This document shows positions 54,469 through 63,269 of a DNA stretch of 64,000 bases, piece by piece. Source of the DNA: Bacillus sp. FJAT-29937 (GTDB taxonomy: Bacteria; Bacillota; Bacilli; Bacillales; Cytobacillaceae); NCBI RefSeq assembly GCF_001509555.1, contig NZ_LMAS01000002.1, positions 1 to 64,000 on the forward strand, in the 5' to 3' direction. How positions within the stretch are numbered: position 1 is the first letter of the stretch; every line of letters begins with the position of its first letter. The notes beneath the pieces were generated by a model. That model was not told the DNA's origin. It made no database searches and saw nothing but the letters and a program-made list of their open reading frames with translations. Both the position numbers and the translations under genes were made by a program.

Positions 54469-54894
54469 ATGGCAGAGCTTATGAATTGCCCAAAATGCGA
54501 CAGTATTTTTGTAAAAAATAAATTCCGCGATGTGTGCGATAAATGCTGGAAAGAAGAAGAAAAAGCCTACGAAACCGTCTACAAATTCATGCGCAAACGC
54601 GAAAACCGCGCCGCAACGATGAGACAAGTCGTTGAAGCAACAGAAGTCGAAGAAGAATTGATTTTGAAATTTATCAAAGCCGGCCGACTTCAGCTAACCC
54701 AATTTCCGAATCTAGGATACCCTTGTGACAAATGCGGGGCAATTATTCGAACAGGGAAAATTTGTGATAAATGTACAGAAGAGCTAAGGAAGGATTTGCA
54801 AGTACATGCATCGGAAGAAGAACGCCGGAAGGAAATAGAACGAAGAGAGAAGCATGCGACTTACTTTGCGGGGAATGAGAAGTTTCGGAAGTAA
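54469..54894 (+). CDS. YvyF flagellar operon protein
   Basis: 141 residues with two treble-clef-like Cys clusters (CPKCDSIF ... CDKCWKEEE and CDKCGAII ... CDKCTEEL) and a helix-turn-helix-like middle (TMRQVVEATEVEEELILKFIKAGRL). It is the TIGR03826-type protein that follows comFC in B. subtilis and may act as a regulator. GGGGGAGAAAG lies before ATG 54469, and a TATAAT at 54421 suggests its own promoter. In B. subtilis flgM follows; here a repeat array does. Confidence 0.92.
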   Translation: MAELMNCPKCDSIFVKNKFRDVCDKCWKEEEKAYETVYKFMRKRENRAATMRQVVEATEVEEELILKFIKAGRLQLTQFPNLGYPCDKCGAIIRTGKICDKCTEELRKDLQVHASEEERRKEIERREKHATYFAGNEKFRK

Positions 54895-54944
54895 TTGGAG
54901 CAGAGGATATCTTTAGGGATATCCTTTTTTTGTTGGAAAAAAAG

Positions 54945-55262
54945 CCGATTCCCTAAATGCAAAGGCAGTCCATTTCCCAAGTAGCAAAAAAAGGGGCCTA
55001 AACGGTAAAAGCAAAGGAAGTATATTTCCCGAAAAGGTAAAAAAGGGAGCTTTGACGGTAAAAGCAAAGGGAGTTCATTTCCCGAAAAGGTAAAAAGGGA
55101 GCCTTGACGGTAAAAGCAAAGGGAGTACATTTCCCGAAAAAGTAAAAAAGGAACCTCAACGGTAAAAGCAAAAGGAGTTCATTTCCCAAAAAGGTAAAAA
55201 AGGAAGCCTAAACGGTAAAAGCAAAGGGAGTTCATTTACCGAAGAAGTAAAAAGGAAGCTCA
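54945..55262. repeat. Tandem array, 52-53-bp unit (family E)
   Basis: CGGTAAAAGCAAAGG recurs with GGTAAA at 55004, 55057, 55109, 55161 and 55214 (53, 52, 52, 53 bp apart), preceded by a decayed unit near 54950. Each unit contains GGGAGTTCATTTCCCGAAAA, a short inverted repeat (GGGA / TCCC), and a variable AAAAAGGGAGCC part. No gene is seen here, although flgM would be expected. Confidence 0.92.
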
Positions 55263-55290
55263 CACCCAATAAAATCCAGCTGCACATTAT

Positions 55291-55317
55291 TTAATATTAT
55301 CTAGATTAAACCGATAT
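55291..55317 (+). promoter_or_regulatory. Candidate sigma-D (flagellar) promoter
   Basis: TTAA-N15-ACCGATAT against the consensus TAAA-N15-GCCGATAT: three of four and seven of eight bases with ideal spacing, 35 nt before the start codon of the FliK/YlqG-like gene. Confidence 0.6.
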
Positions 55318-55351
55318 TAAATGCAGAACGCAGTGTACGGGAGTGGAACAT

Positions 55352-58300
55352 ATGCAAATCAACAACCAGCCATCACTTAATCCTTCAGCCCTTATGGAGA
55401 GTCCAGCAGAGATAAAGGAAGGGGCAGTCTATCGGGCCACGATTAAAGAGAGAGTTTCCGATAACGAAGCCATTTTACAAATAAGAGGCAAGGAACAGCT
55501 TGCCCGTTTTGAAGATGGTGTTCCAGCCTCGGGAAATCGGGTAACGATCCAAGTTAATGAAAAAAATGAGCAAATGATTCATGTGAAAACGATAGATACG
55601 GAAAGCGCCAAATCAGCTTCAAACGCTCGGGTGATCAATGAAGAGAACGTTCTAAAAAGCTTAGGACTATCCGGAAAAGAAAGCACCGGCTTAAAGCAAG
55701 CTGTTCAAATTTTATTAGACAAGGGTTCTCCACTATCCAAGGAAACCGTTCAAGATTTAAAAAACTTCATGGATAAAGCAACAGGAACGGCAGAAACAAA
55801 AATTGAAACTGTTAAGGCACTTGCCAATAAAAGACTTGAACCGACACAGCCGCAGCTCCGTGCTGTACATGAGGCTTTGCACGGCAAGCCATTAAATGAG
55901 GTGCTGACGGATATTGCAAAAGAAATTGACCCGGAGTTTAAACTTGAAAATAAAGATCCGAAGATACCGCAACAGAATATTCAAAAAACAAATATACCAA
56001 CGAATCCCGTTGAAACAGCCAAGCCGACTCCAGTACAACAGGCTGAACCTATACAATCCAAACCTCCAGCACAATCCAATCAACTAAGCGAGCTTGTCCG
56101 GAAAAGCCGAGAAATGGTGGAGCAGGAGCCCAATTTAAAGAAGGCCATTCAGCAGATTAAAGAAGTCATCATAAAAAATCCAAATATCGACCGTGACCTA
56201 GCCCAAAAGGTTGAAAAAGCGGTGTCTGAGGCCGAGAAACTCCAATCAATTGGGAAGGATCGCCTGCTTCATGCATTAAAAGGTGCAGAAGAGCAACTGC
56301 TGAAAAGTGAGCAGCAATCCGTAAAGGCAGCGATTCAACAGAAAAGTACGGACACTCTTCCTACGAAGGAAGCGCATTTAGCCAGCGCAGTAAAAGATTT
56401 GCAAAACGAGGTTTCAAAAAGCCCAAACCTCCCTCGGTTCATTCATCAAGTAAAAGAACTAATTGCAGAAAATCCTCGCTTCCCTAAAGAGTTAACAGAT
56501 AAAGCAAATCAGGCTGTTAATGAAGCGTCAGCCCTGGCAAAACAGGGGAGGATGACTACCGGAAGAGAAGTCTTGAGCAGAGTACTAGCTGAAATTGGGG
56601 AATCGGTTGAAAAAGTAAATGGAAAGGCTGTAAATCTTGATATTCGTCCAAGTGAGGTCGTTAGGGAAGTAAAAGCGGAAGTTCAAAGAAACCCAAACCT
56701 TCAACAAGCGATTGAAAAAGTGCGCGACCTGATTGTCAATCATCCAAAGGTAGATCGTGAAGTTGTTCAAAAAGTGGAGCAAGCTTTAAAAGAAGTGGCT
56801 CAGCTTCAGCAAGCAGGGAGAGAGTCAGTAGGTAGAGACCGCCTCCAGCAAGCCCTAACAAAAGCTGAAGTAGAACTAAAGCAGATAGAGTCCCGTCAAC
56901 CTGCTCAGCCGACTCAGGTACCACAAACAGATCGAAGCACCACTGCACAGCAGCCAAGTGAAATCGTGAAGGAAGTAAAAGCAGAGGTTCAAAGGAATCC
57001 AAACCTTCAACAGGCTATAGAAAAAGTCCGGGATCAAGTCGTAAACCATCCTAAAATGGATCGTGAAGTTGCTCAAAAGGTAGAACAAGCTTTAAAAGAA
57101 GCGAGCCAGCTACAACAAATCGGTAGGGAATCAGTAGGCCGAGAGCGTCTCCAACAGGCTTTAGCCAAAGCAGAAGTTGAATTAAAACAACTGGAAACCC
57201 GTCAGCCGACTCAAGTATCACAACCAGAACGAAGCACAGCAGAACAGCGCCCAAGTGATATTTTGAAGGAAGTAAAAACAGAAATTCAAAGAGAACCAAA
57301 CCTGCAGCGGGCAATAGAAAAAGTCCGCGACCAAGTCGTCAACCATCCAAAAATGGATCGTGAGGTTTCTCAAAAAGTAGAACAAGCTCTAAAAGAAGCC
57401 AGCCAGCTTCAACAAATAGGCAAAGAATCAGTCGGTCGAGATCGTCTTCAACAAGCCTTGGCCAAAGCGGAAGTTGAATTAAAACAAATAGAAATCCGCC
57501 AACCGGCACAACAATCACAAAACCAGCTAAATAGTGAAACGAAAATCGAACCAAATTCAAAGCAAACTGAAACTCAGCCGATTAAACAAGAACCAAATGT
57601 AAAAGACTCCATTCAACAAGTCCGTGAACAGATCAAAACAGAGTCTGACACGAATAAAGTTTTACAAAAAGTTCAGGATCTCATTACAAACAACAAAAAT
57701 ATAGATCCTCAAATTTCAAAAGATATAGAGCGATTAGCCAAACAAGCCAACCAACTGGATCAGGCCGGTCGTGAGCGCCTTGTTAAAATGCTTCAACAAG
57801 TGGAGGCCGCTTTAAAACAGGAGACGCAAACAAAAGGTACGGACAATGGTTCAGAAATGAATCAAAAGGAACAGTCAGCTACTAAGATTACACAGCCAAT
57901 GAACAATTTAAAAAATGCTGACATGACAGAACTAGCAAAATCTCAAGAAGTTCGTCCTTCCGATACTATTAACCAAGCATTAAAACAACTGCAAAAAGAA
58001 CCAAACCTAGAACATGCACTTGAGCAGGTACGAAAAGAAATCACTAGTAATCCAAGTATTGATGTAAAAACAATTGAACGAGCTGAAAAAGCAATTAATA
58101 ATGCCAATCAACTGCTAGATCGAGGAAGAGAAATAGCAGCCCGACAACAAATTACATCAGAACTATCAGAAATCGAGCAAGAGCTGGCCAAAGCAGAGCC
58201 AAAGGTAACTCCGGATCAAAAGCTAGCCCAGTACGACCTGAATGAACAGCTGCAATCCATGCAAGTTCAATCAAAAGATATTCTAGTAACCAAGGTTTCT

Positions 58301-59419
58301 CAGAAACTAGCCCAGGCCACTCATGATTTTCGTGAGCTAAAGCGGGAAATATCCAGAAGCCTTGATAACGTCCATCGTTTGGTTGAAACGTTCAAAAATA
58401 ACGCCTATCCACAGGCAAAGCAAATGCTGGAAACGGCCATCAGTAAGCTTGATAATGCAATTTTAAAAAGTGAAATGATGCTTTTTACAGACATGAAAAC
58501 GGAAAAACAGCTCATGCAGGCAAGCTCTCAGCTAGCCGAAGCGAAAAAGTTATTAGCAAAAGGAGATCATGCTCAAGCTGGGAAAATTGTTCACGACGTA
58601 AAAAATTTAGTCGACAAACTTATTTTTAAACCGTCAGAACAAAAAATCATGCACTTTATCAATAAAGAGAGTATGGCTCTTGAAAATCGTACACCTGGAC
58701 AACAAATGCTGGCCCAATTTGGGGAAACAACTCGCGGATATGCTGGCCAGGAAGCATCACCAAGACAAATGTTTGAAATGGTCCGTTCTCTTGGATTGAA
58801 TCATGACAGTGATGTCGCACAGTCCTTAGTATTCCAAAAAGGCGATCAATCTCAAGAAAACCAGCAACAGCAGCAAAACTTAAAAGCAGTTCTGATGAAG
58901 CTAGCACAAGGAGAAGAAACCAATACAAAAATTACCCAACATGCTGAACAAGCCTTAACAAATCTGACTGGCCAGCAGCTACTAAGTAAATCGGACGCAA
59001 CAGGTACCTTGCAAAGCATGTTCTTTAATCTTCCGCTTCTGTTAGGCGGCAAACCAGAAAACCTGCAAGTATTTGTCAACTCGAAAAATGAAGGTCAGCA
59101 AGTAGATTGGCAGAATTGTAATTTATACTTTTTACTCGAAACGAAAAAACTCGGAGACGTTGGCATTCTATTAAATTCAACGGATAAAAATTTATCCATT
59201 ACAATCAAAAATGATCTGCCAGGTTTTAAAGAGAAAATGGAGCCATTGGCAGCTTTTACAAAAGATAAGCTTCAAGAGGTAGGATATAACGTCAGCAGCC
59301 TAAGTTTTACAAGAATGACCCCTATCCAAACAGAATCTATTTCTCAAAACGAACCAAATGCCCAAGCTAAACCAACAAGACCAGTCTTTACCGAGAAGGG
59401 AATGGACTTCAAAATATGA
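55352..59419 (+). CDS. Giant FliK/YlqG-like flagellar protein with seven helical repeats
   Basis: About 1355 residues, far longer than FliK or YlqG. The N-terminal ~110 residues are beta-rich (EGAVYRATIKERVSDNEAILQI). Seven ~80-100-residue helical repeats start near residues 245, 343, 433, 535, 634, 750 and 869, with the pattern EPNLQxAIEKVRDxxxNHP, then VEQALKEAxQLQQ, then GRDRLQQALAKAEVELKQ. Repeats 3-5 are close to identical, so recently duplicated. The last ~110 residues (LETKKLGDVGILLN ... FKEKMEPLAAFTKDKLQEVGY) resemble the FliK C-terminal domain that binds FlhB. ATG 55352 has GGGAG 8 nt upstream. Overlap with an FlhB-like gene supports a role in the export switch or hook length. The exact function is inferred. 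Confidence 0.72.
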   Translation: MQINNQPSLNPSALMESPAEIKEGAVYRATIKERVSDNEAILQIRGKEQLARFEDGVPASGNRVTIQVNEKNEQMIHVKTIDTESAKSASNARVINEENVLKSLGLSGKESTGLKQAVQILLDKGSPLSKETVQDLKNFMDKATGTAETKIETVKALANKRLEPTQPQLRAVHEALHGKPLNEVLTDIAKEIDPEFKLENKDPKIPQQNIQKTNIPTNPVETAKPTPVQQAEPIQSKPPAQSNQLSELVRKSREMVEQEPNLKKAIQQIKEVIIKNPNIDRDLAQKVEKAVSEAEKLQSIGKDRLLHALKGAEEQLLKSEQQSVKAAIQQKSTDTLPTKEAHLASAVKDLQNEVSKSPNLPRFIHQVKELIAENPRFPKELTDKANQAVNEASALAKQGRMTTGREVLSRVLAEIGESVEKVNGKAVNLDIRPSEVVREVKAEVQRNPNLQQAIEKVRDLIVNHPKVDREVVQKVEQALKEVAQLQQAGRESVGRDRLQQALTKAEVELKQIESRQPAQPTQVPQTDRSTTAQQPSEIVKEVKAEVQRNPNLQQAIEKVRDQVVNHPKMDREVAQKVEQALKEASQLQQIGRESVGRERLQQALAKAEVELKQLETRQPTQVSQPERSTAEQRPSDILKEVKTEIQREPNLQRAIEKVRDQVVNHPKMDREVSQKVEQALKEASQLQQIGKESVGRDRLQQALAKAEVELKQIEIRQPAQQSQNQLNSETKIEPNSKQTETQPIKQEPNVKDSIQQVREQIKTESDTNKVLQKVQDLITNNKNIDPQISKDIERLAKQANQLDQAGRERLVKMLQQVEAALKQETQTKGTDNGSEMNQKEQSATKITQPMNNLKNADMTELAKSQEVRPSDTINQALKQLQKEPNLEHALEQVRKEITSNPSIDVKTIERAEKAINNANQLLDRGREIAARQQITSELSEIEQELAKAEPKVTPDQKLAQYDLNEQLQSMQVQSKDILVTKVSQKLAQATHDFRELKREISRSLDNVHRLVETFKNNAYPQAKQMLETAISKLDNAILKSEMMLFTDMKTEKQLMQASSQLAEAKKLLAKGDHAQAGKIVHDVKNLVDKLIFKPSEQKIMHFINKESMALENRTPGQQMLAQFGETTRGYAGQEASPRQMFEMVRSLGLNHDSDVAQSLVFQKGDQSQENQQQQQNLKAVLMKLAQGEETNTKITQHAEQALTNLTGQQLLSKSDATGTLQSMFFNLPLLLGGKPENLQVFVNSKNEGQQVDWQNCNLYFLLETKKLGDVGILLNSTDKNLSITIKNDLPGFKEKMEPLAAFTKDKLQEVGYNVSSLSFTRMTPIQTESISQNEPNAQAKPTRPVFTEKGMDFKI

Positions 59420-59715
59420 GAGTTTCAAACTTTTACAACCAAAAGAAACGCAAAGAAATCAACGGTCCTTCCGCCGCTGTTATTAAGTACGATGAAGAAA
59501 ACGGGAAGGCCCCTGTCATTGTCGCCCATGGAAAAGGACAGGTTGCCCAACAAATTATCGAACTAGCCCAAAAGAATAATATTCATATGCAAGAGGATTC
59601 TTCACTAGTAGCCAACCTGCTGGACATGGACCTGGGGGATAATATTCCCCCCCAGCTTTATGCCGTCATGGCGGAAATTTTAGTGCTAATTGAGGAAATG
59701 GAAAAAAACTATTAA
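59416..59715 (+). CDS. FlhB C-terminal-domain-like protein (YlqH-like)
   Basis: 99 residues that correspond only to the cytosolic tail of the flagellar export gate protein FlhB: AAVIKYDEENGKAPVIVAHGKGQVAQQIIELAQKNNIHMQEDSSLV ... IPPQLYAVMAEIL. It has no membrane part and no NPTH autocleavage motif. B. subtilis YlqH has the same form and also follows a FliK-like gene (ylqG). Its ATG overlaps the previous stop codon by 4 nt, so both are coupled. Confidence 0.88.
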   Translation: MRVSNFYNQKKRKEINGPSAAVIKYDEENGKAPVIVAHGKGQVAQQIIELAQKNNIHMQEDSSLVANLLDMDLGDNIPPQLYAVMAEILVLIEEMEKNY

Positions 59716-59738
59716 ACACTTGAGAAAATTGTCGATAA
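59713..59738 (+). promoter_or_regulatory. Candidate sigma-D promoter of fliS-flagellin
   Basis: TAAA-N14-GTCGATAA resembles the TAAA-N15-GCCGATAT consensus (four of four, six of eight, spacing one short). Its -35 word overlaps the stop codon of the preceding gene. Confidence 0.55.
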
Positions 59739-59772
59739 AAGAGACAGACAACCAATTTGGAGGTGCACAGTA

Positions 59773-60198
59773 GTGACCGACTTCTTAACAGAAGAATTGA
59801 TTTATAAAAAATCACCTCAAGAAATCACTTCATTACTATATGAAGTTTGTATAACCACTCTGGAAGAAGCAGTGGAAGCCATAAAACAAAAGGATTATTT
59901 CAAATCCAATAAACTTTTAACAAAAGCAAATGACATCCTTTACAGACTGGATGCGGGAATAAACTATGAAGCCGGAATTATCGCAGACCAACTAGACGCC
60001 CTCTATGACTACATGTCAGAGAAGCTAATTGAAGCAAACATAAATAAAGATACTAAGTTAATAGAAGAAGTAATAAACATTCTTAGTGAAATAAGTGCAT
60101 CGTGGAATCAGGCTCTTAAAACAAAACCCAACAAGCTGCCAAATGCTTTACGTCAAAAAGCAAATGCCTACGAAAAACATATCCTTACAGTAGAATAG
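59773..60198 (+). CDS. FliS flagellin export chaperone
   Basis: 141-residue helical protein: SPQEITSLLYEVCITTLEEAVEAI, KANDILYRLDAGINYEAG and ALYDYMSEKLIEANINKDTKLIEEV match the FliS fold, including the MYDYM-like and LxEANIxxD motifs. It binds the C-terminus of flagellin in the cytosol before export. GTG 59773 has GGAGGTG 6 nt upstream. The flagellin gene begins 25 nt later, so it likely serves that flagellin. Confidence 0.9.
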   Translation: MTDFLTEELIYKKSPQEITSLLYEVCITTLEEAVEAIKQKDYFKSNKLLTKANDILYRLDAGINYEAGIIADQLDALYDYMSEKLIEANINKDTKLIEEVINILSEISASWNQALKTKPNKLPNALRQKANAYEKHILTVE

Positions 60199-60222
60199 CT
60201 AAAATAAAGGAGATCTAATGAA

Positions 60223-62520
60223 ATGAGAATTAATAATAATATTCAAGCATTGAATGCTTATAGAAACCTATCATCTAACCAATTCAACACTTCCAAAAAC
60301 CTAGAAAGACTATCTTCAGGACTACGCATCAATCGTGCAGCAGACGATGCAGCTGGTCTAGCAATCTCTGAAAAAATGCGCGCCCAAATCCGCGGCTTAC
60401 AAATGGCTGAAAGAAATTCCCTAGACGGAATTTCCCTAATCCAAACAGCTGAAGGTGCATTAACTGAAGTACATAGCATGCTTCACCGTATGCGTGAGCT
60501 AGCTGTACAAGCAGCCAACGACACAAACACAGAAGGCGATCGTAAGGAAATTCAGAAGGAAATTGATCAGTTGACTTCTGAAATAAATCGTATTGGTAAT
60601 GCTACTGAGTTTAATACGAAGAAGATTTTGAATGGTGGGGCTACGAAGATTGCACCTACAGTTGATAAATATGGAGTTGCAATTGCAACTGGAGAAGTAG
60701 CGTTAGAAACAAAAACTGCTAGTGTAGAAGGTAAAGTTTCAGTATTGACAACTACTCTAGCTAGCGTAGCAACTACGACTCAAGGAAAATATGAATTTAC
60801 TATTAAAAATGCCTTTGCTGAAGGTGAAAAAATTACTTTTAATAATAAAGAGTATACATTTACAGCTACGCCTTCCGGAGCTAATGATGTAGATATTTCA
60901 AGTGCTACAACTCCTTCAGCACAGGCAGCAGCACTAGCAACATTAATAGGAACAGTAGATTCTGATTTTACAGCTGGTGCTACCAATACAGGCGCTAAAA
61001 TTCAACTAACTGAAGCGGCTGGAACTGGAAATACATATTCCATCACAGCAAACCCAACTAACTTATTAGAAAAATCAGGCGAATATTCACTAGAATTAAC
61101 CAAAAAGTTCATTGCCGGAGAGCAAATAAAAGTAGGTAACGAAACTTTTACATTTGTATCTAGCGGGGCAACTGGCAGTCAAATAAATATCGGAGACACT
61201 GAATCTGAACAAGCTTCTAACATTAAAGCAGCTATTGAGGCAAATTCAAATCTTTCTACAAGATTCTCAGTAGAAGTAGTAGATAACAAATTAACTCTAA
61301 AAGAAAAAGCAGGACAGGCTAAAGGCTCTGCACCAGTGATTAATAGAGTTGGTAACGCCCAAGGTACAGTTCATTTTAATGAAATCTCCCCAGGTTCAGC
61401 ATCAACAACGGCAAAATATGAAATCGATATTACAAATGTATTCAGAGAAAATGAAACAATACAAATTGGTACCCAAGTATTCACTGGTAAATTAGGTACA
61501 GCAGGGACCGGACAATTTAGTGTAGATGGCAATGCACGTGACCAAGCAAATAGTTTGAAACAAGCAATTGAGGCAAACACTACATTAGGCGGGGCTTATA
61601 ATGTAAGTATCGCTGGAACAAAAATCACGTTAGAGGCAAAAGCAAATGGTGCTGGTACAATTACTAAACCTGAAACTGATTTAACCCAAGCCATCCCAGG
61701 GCAATTCAGCTTCACCATCGAACGTTCAATCGTAGGCCAATCCTACACAATTGACGACGTTGAAATTAAAGTAGTCAATGATTCTACAAAATATAACGAT
61801 GATGTCAATACGGGCAAGGCTATGCGTTACAGCGAAGTTCTATCTGAGCAAGCTGATAACTTAAGAAAAGCGATTGAAAGAAACCCTGAATTAGGTAAAA
61901 AATACTTTGTTACTGGCTCAGGAAACGAAATTAAATTAGAACAAAGGCCTGGTTATGAAAGTGCTGTCTTACCAAACATAATGCTTTCCAACACTGGCGA
62001 CGGAGATACATTTAAATCCAACCTCCAAATTGGACCTAACCAGCATCAAGTGTTAACAGTGGAATTACATGATATCCGTTCACCAATGCTCGGTATAGCT
62101 ACAACAGATCCAAGAACTGAAATTAGAGATATTAACGGCGATCTAATCGAAGGTGCTGCATTTAATGTAGTAAAAAATATCTCAAATGGACTAAGTGAAG
62201 GGTTTGTTGAATTCTCAATTGATGTAACATCTCATGAGAAAGCATCTGCAGCTATCAAAGTATTCGATACAGCTATCGAAAGAGTTAACGGTGAAAGAGC
62301 TTCCCTAGGAGCGCTTCAAAACCGCCTAGAGCACACAATCAACAACCTAAAAGTAACTCATGAAAACCTATCATCTTCTGAATCACGTATTCGTGACGCT
62401 GATATGGCACTTGAAATGACTGCATTTACGAAAAACAACATCCTTAATCAGTCTGCTCAAGCGATGCTTGCTCAAGCAAACCAATTGCCGCAAGGTGTTC
62501 TACAATTACTACAAGGCTAA
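60223..62520 (+). CDS. Large flagellin with four-module variable domain
   Basis: Flagellar filament subunit of 765 residues. The conserved D0/D1 ends are intact: MRINNNIQALNAYRNLSSNQ and RLSSGLRINRAADDAAGLAI at the N-terminus, SSSESRIRDADMALEMTAF and SAQAMLAQANQLPQGVLQLL at the C-terminus. The middle (~185-580) holds four diverged ~80-residue copies of one beta module, starting near 187, 286, 397 and 493: (G)KYEFTI..F..GE.I..GN..YTF, then EQA..LK.AIE.N..L, then ..N.ITL..KA. These would be surface-exposed. AAGGAGAT before ATG 60223. It is cotranscribed with fliS and ends in a strong terminator. Confidence 0.94.
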   Translation: MRINNNIQALNAYRNLSSNQFNTSKNLERLSSGLRINRAADDAAGLAISEKMRAQIRGLQMAERNSLDGISLIQTAEGALTEVHSMLHRMRELAVQAANDTNTEGDRKEIQKEIDQLTSEINRIGNATEFNTKKILNGGATKIAPTVDKYGVAIATGEVALETKTASVEGKVSVLTTTLASVATTTQGKYEFTIKNAFAEGEKITFNNKEYTFTATPSGANDVDISSATTPSAQAAALATLIGTVDSDFTAGATNTGAKIQLTEAAGTGNTYSITANPTNLLEKSGEYSLELTKKFIAGEQIKVGNETFTFVSSGATGSQINIGDTESEQASNIKAAIEANSNLSTRFSVEVVDNKLTLKEKAGQAKGSAPVINRVGNAQGTVHFNEISPGSASTTAKYEIDITNVFRENETIQIGTQVFTGKLGTAGTGQFSVDGNARDQANSLKQAIEANTTLGGAYNVSIAGTKITLEAKANGAGTITKPETDLTQAIPGQFSFTIERSIVGQSYTIDDVEIKVVNDSTKYNDDVNTGKAMRYSEVLSEQADNLRKAIERNPELGKKYFVTGSGNEIKLEQRPGYESAVLPNIMLSNTGDGDTFKSNLQIGPNQHQVLTVELHDIRSPMLGIATTDPRTEIRDINGDLIEGAAFNVVKNISNGLSEGFVEFSIDVTSHEKASAAIKVFDTAIERVNGERASLGALQNRLEHTINNLKVTHENLSSSESRIRDADMALEMTAFTKNNILNQSAQAMLAQANQLPQGVLQLLQG

Positions 62521-62526
62521 TTTTCC

Positions 62527-62560
62527 GAGAGGTGCACACCACAGCACCTCTCTCTTTTTA
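62527..62560 (+). terminator. Terminator of the flagellin gene
   Basis: GAGAGGTGC / GCACCTCTC stem, 8-nt loop, then TCTTTTTA. Confidence 0.92.
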
Positions 62561-62612
62561 CACTAATTTATGATAAAATAAAGTCACACTTCGATTTTAA
62601 GGTGGTTGTCAC

Positions 62613-63050
62613 ATGGATGTTCAAAAGATCGGAAAAACAGGACTGGATAAAATTCAAACCAAACAAAACTTACCAACAGAAAGTATTTCCTTCCAAGAAG
62701 TAATTTCGAAGAATCGTCAGCAGGTTTTATATGATAAATTCAACAAGATGGTTCAAGATATCGAAGATCAAGGGAAAGCTTTATCCGAAAAGCGGACAGT
62801 TGATGAACTTAGGAAATATAAGAAATTAGTAAAAAGTTTTCTAGAAGAAGCTGTTCAAAATGGCCTTCAATTGGAAGAACAACGTGGCTTCAATCGCCGC
62901 GGTCGAACTAAAATCTACAAAATTGTTAAAGAAGTAGATAAAAAGCTTATTGATTTGACGAATACCGTATTAGATAAAGAAAAGAAGGGCCTCGACATAT
63001 TAAATCAAGTTGGTGAGATTAAAGGATTATTGATTAATATTTACACATAA
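62613..63050 (+). CDS. YaaR family (DUF327) protein
   Basis: 145-residue cytosolic helical protein with the DUF327 pattern: SFQEVISKNRQQVLYDKFNKMVQDIEDQGKAL, VDELRKYKKLVKSFLEEAVQNGL and RGRTKIYKIVKEVDKKLIDLTN. Function unknown; homologues are often found near flagellar or replication-related genes. AAGGTGG precedes ATG 62613 by about 7 nt. Confidence 0.88.
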   Translation: MDVQKIGKTGLDKIQTKQNLPTESISFQEVISKNRQQVLYDKFNKMVQDIEDQGKALSEKRTVDELRKYKKLVKSFLEEAVQNGLQLEEQRGFNRRGRTKIYKIVKEVDKKLIDLTNTVLDKEKKGLDILNQVGEIKGLLINIYT

Positions 63051-63128
63051 AGAGTCTAATAAGTTACTTACTTCTTTACGAAGCAATCACCACATAAAAC
63101 CTCAAATAAATTTACTTCAAGTGTAGTC

Positions 63129-63167
63129 AAACAGGGCAATTTCGATGGAAAGAAGTCCTGTTTTTTG
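63129..63167 (+). terminator. Terminator after yaaR
   Basis: AAACAGG / CCTGTTT stem with a long loop, followed by six T residues in total. Confidence 0.65.
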
Positions 63168-63269
63168 CTATTCCCCATCATGTCTATCACAATTTCAAAA
63201 ATCTATCGATGAAATTTTCAACTTAAAGAAAGGAGTTTGCCAAAAATTAAAGAGAAATGAGGAAATTGT

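Noticed and set aside
54861..55189. Minus-strand frames rich in Phe/Leu/Tyr
   Set aside because: They are produced by the 52-53-bp array; the repeated FREMNSLCFYR-type text simply follows the DNA period.
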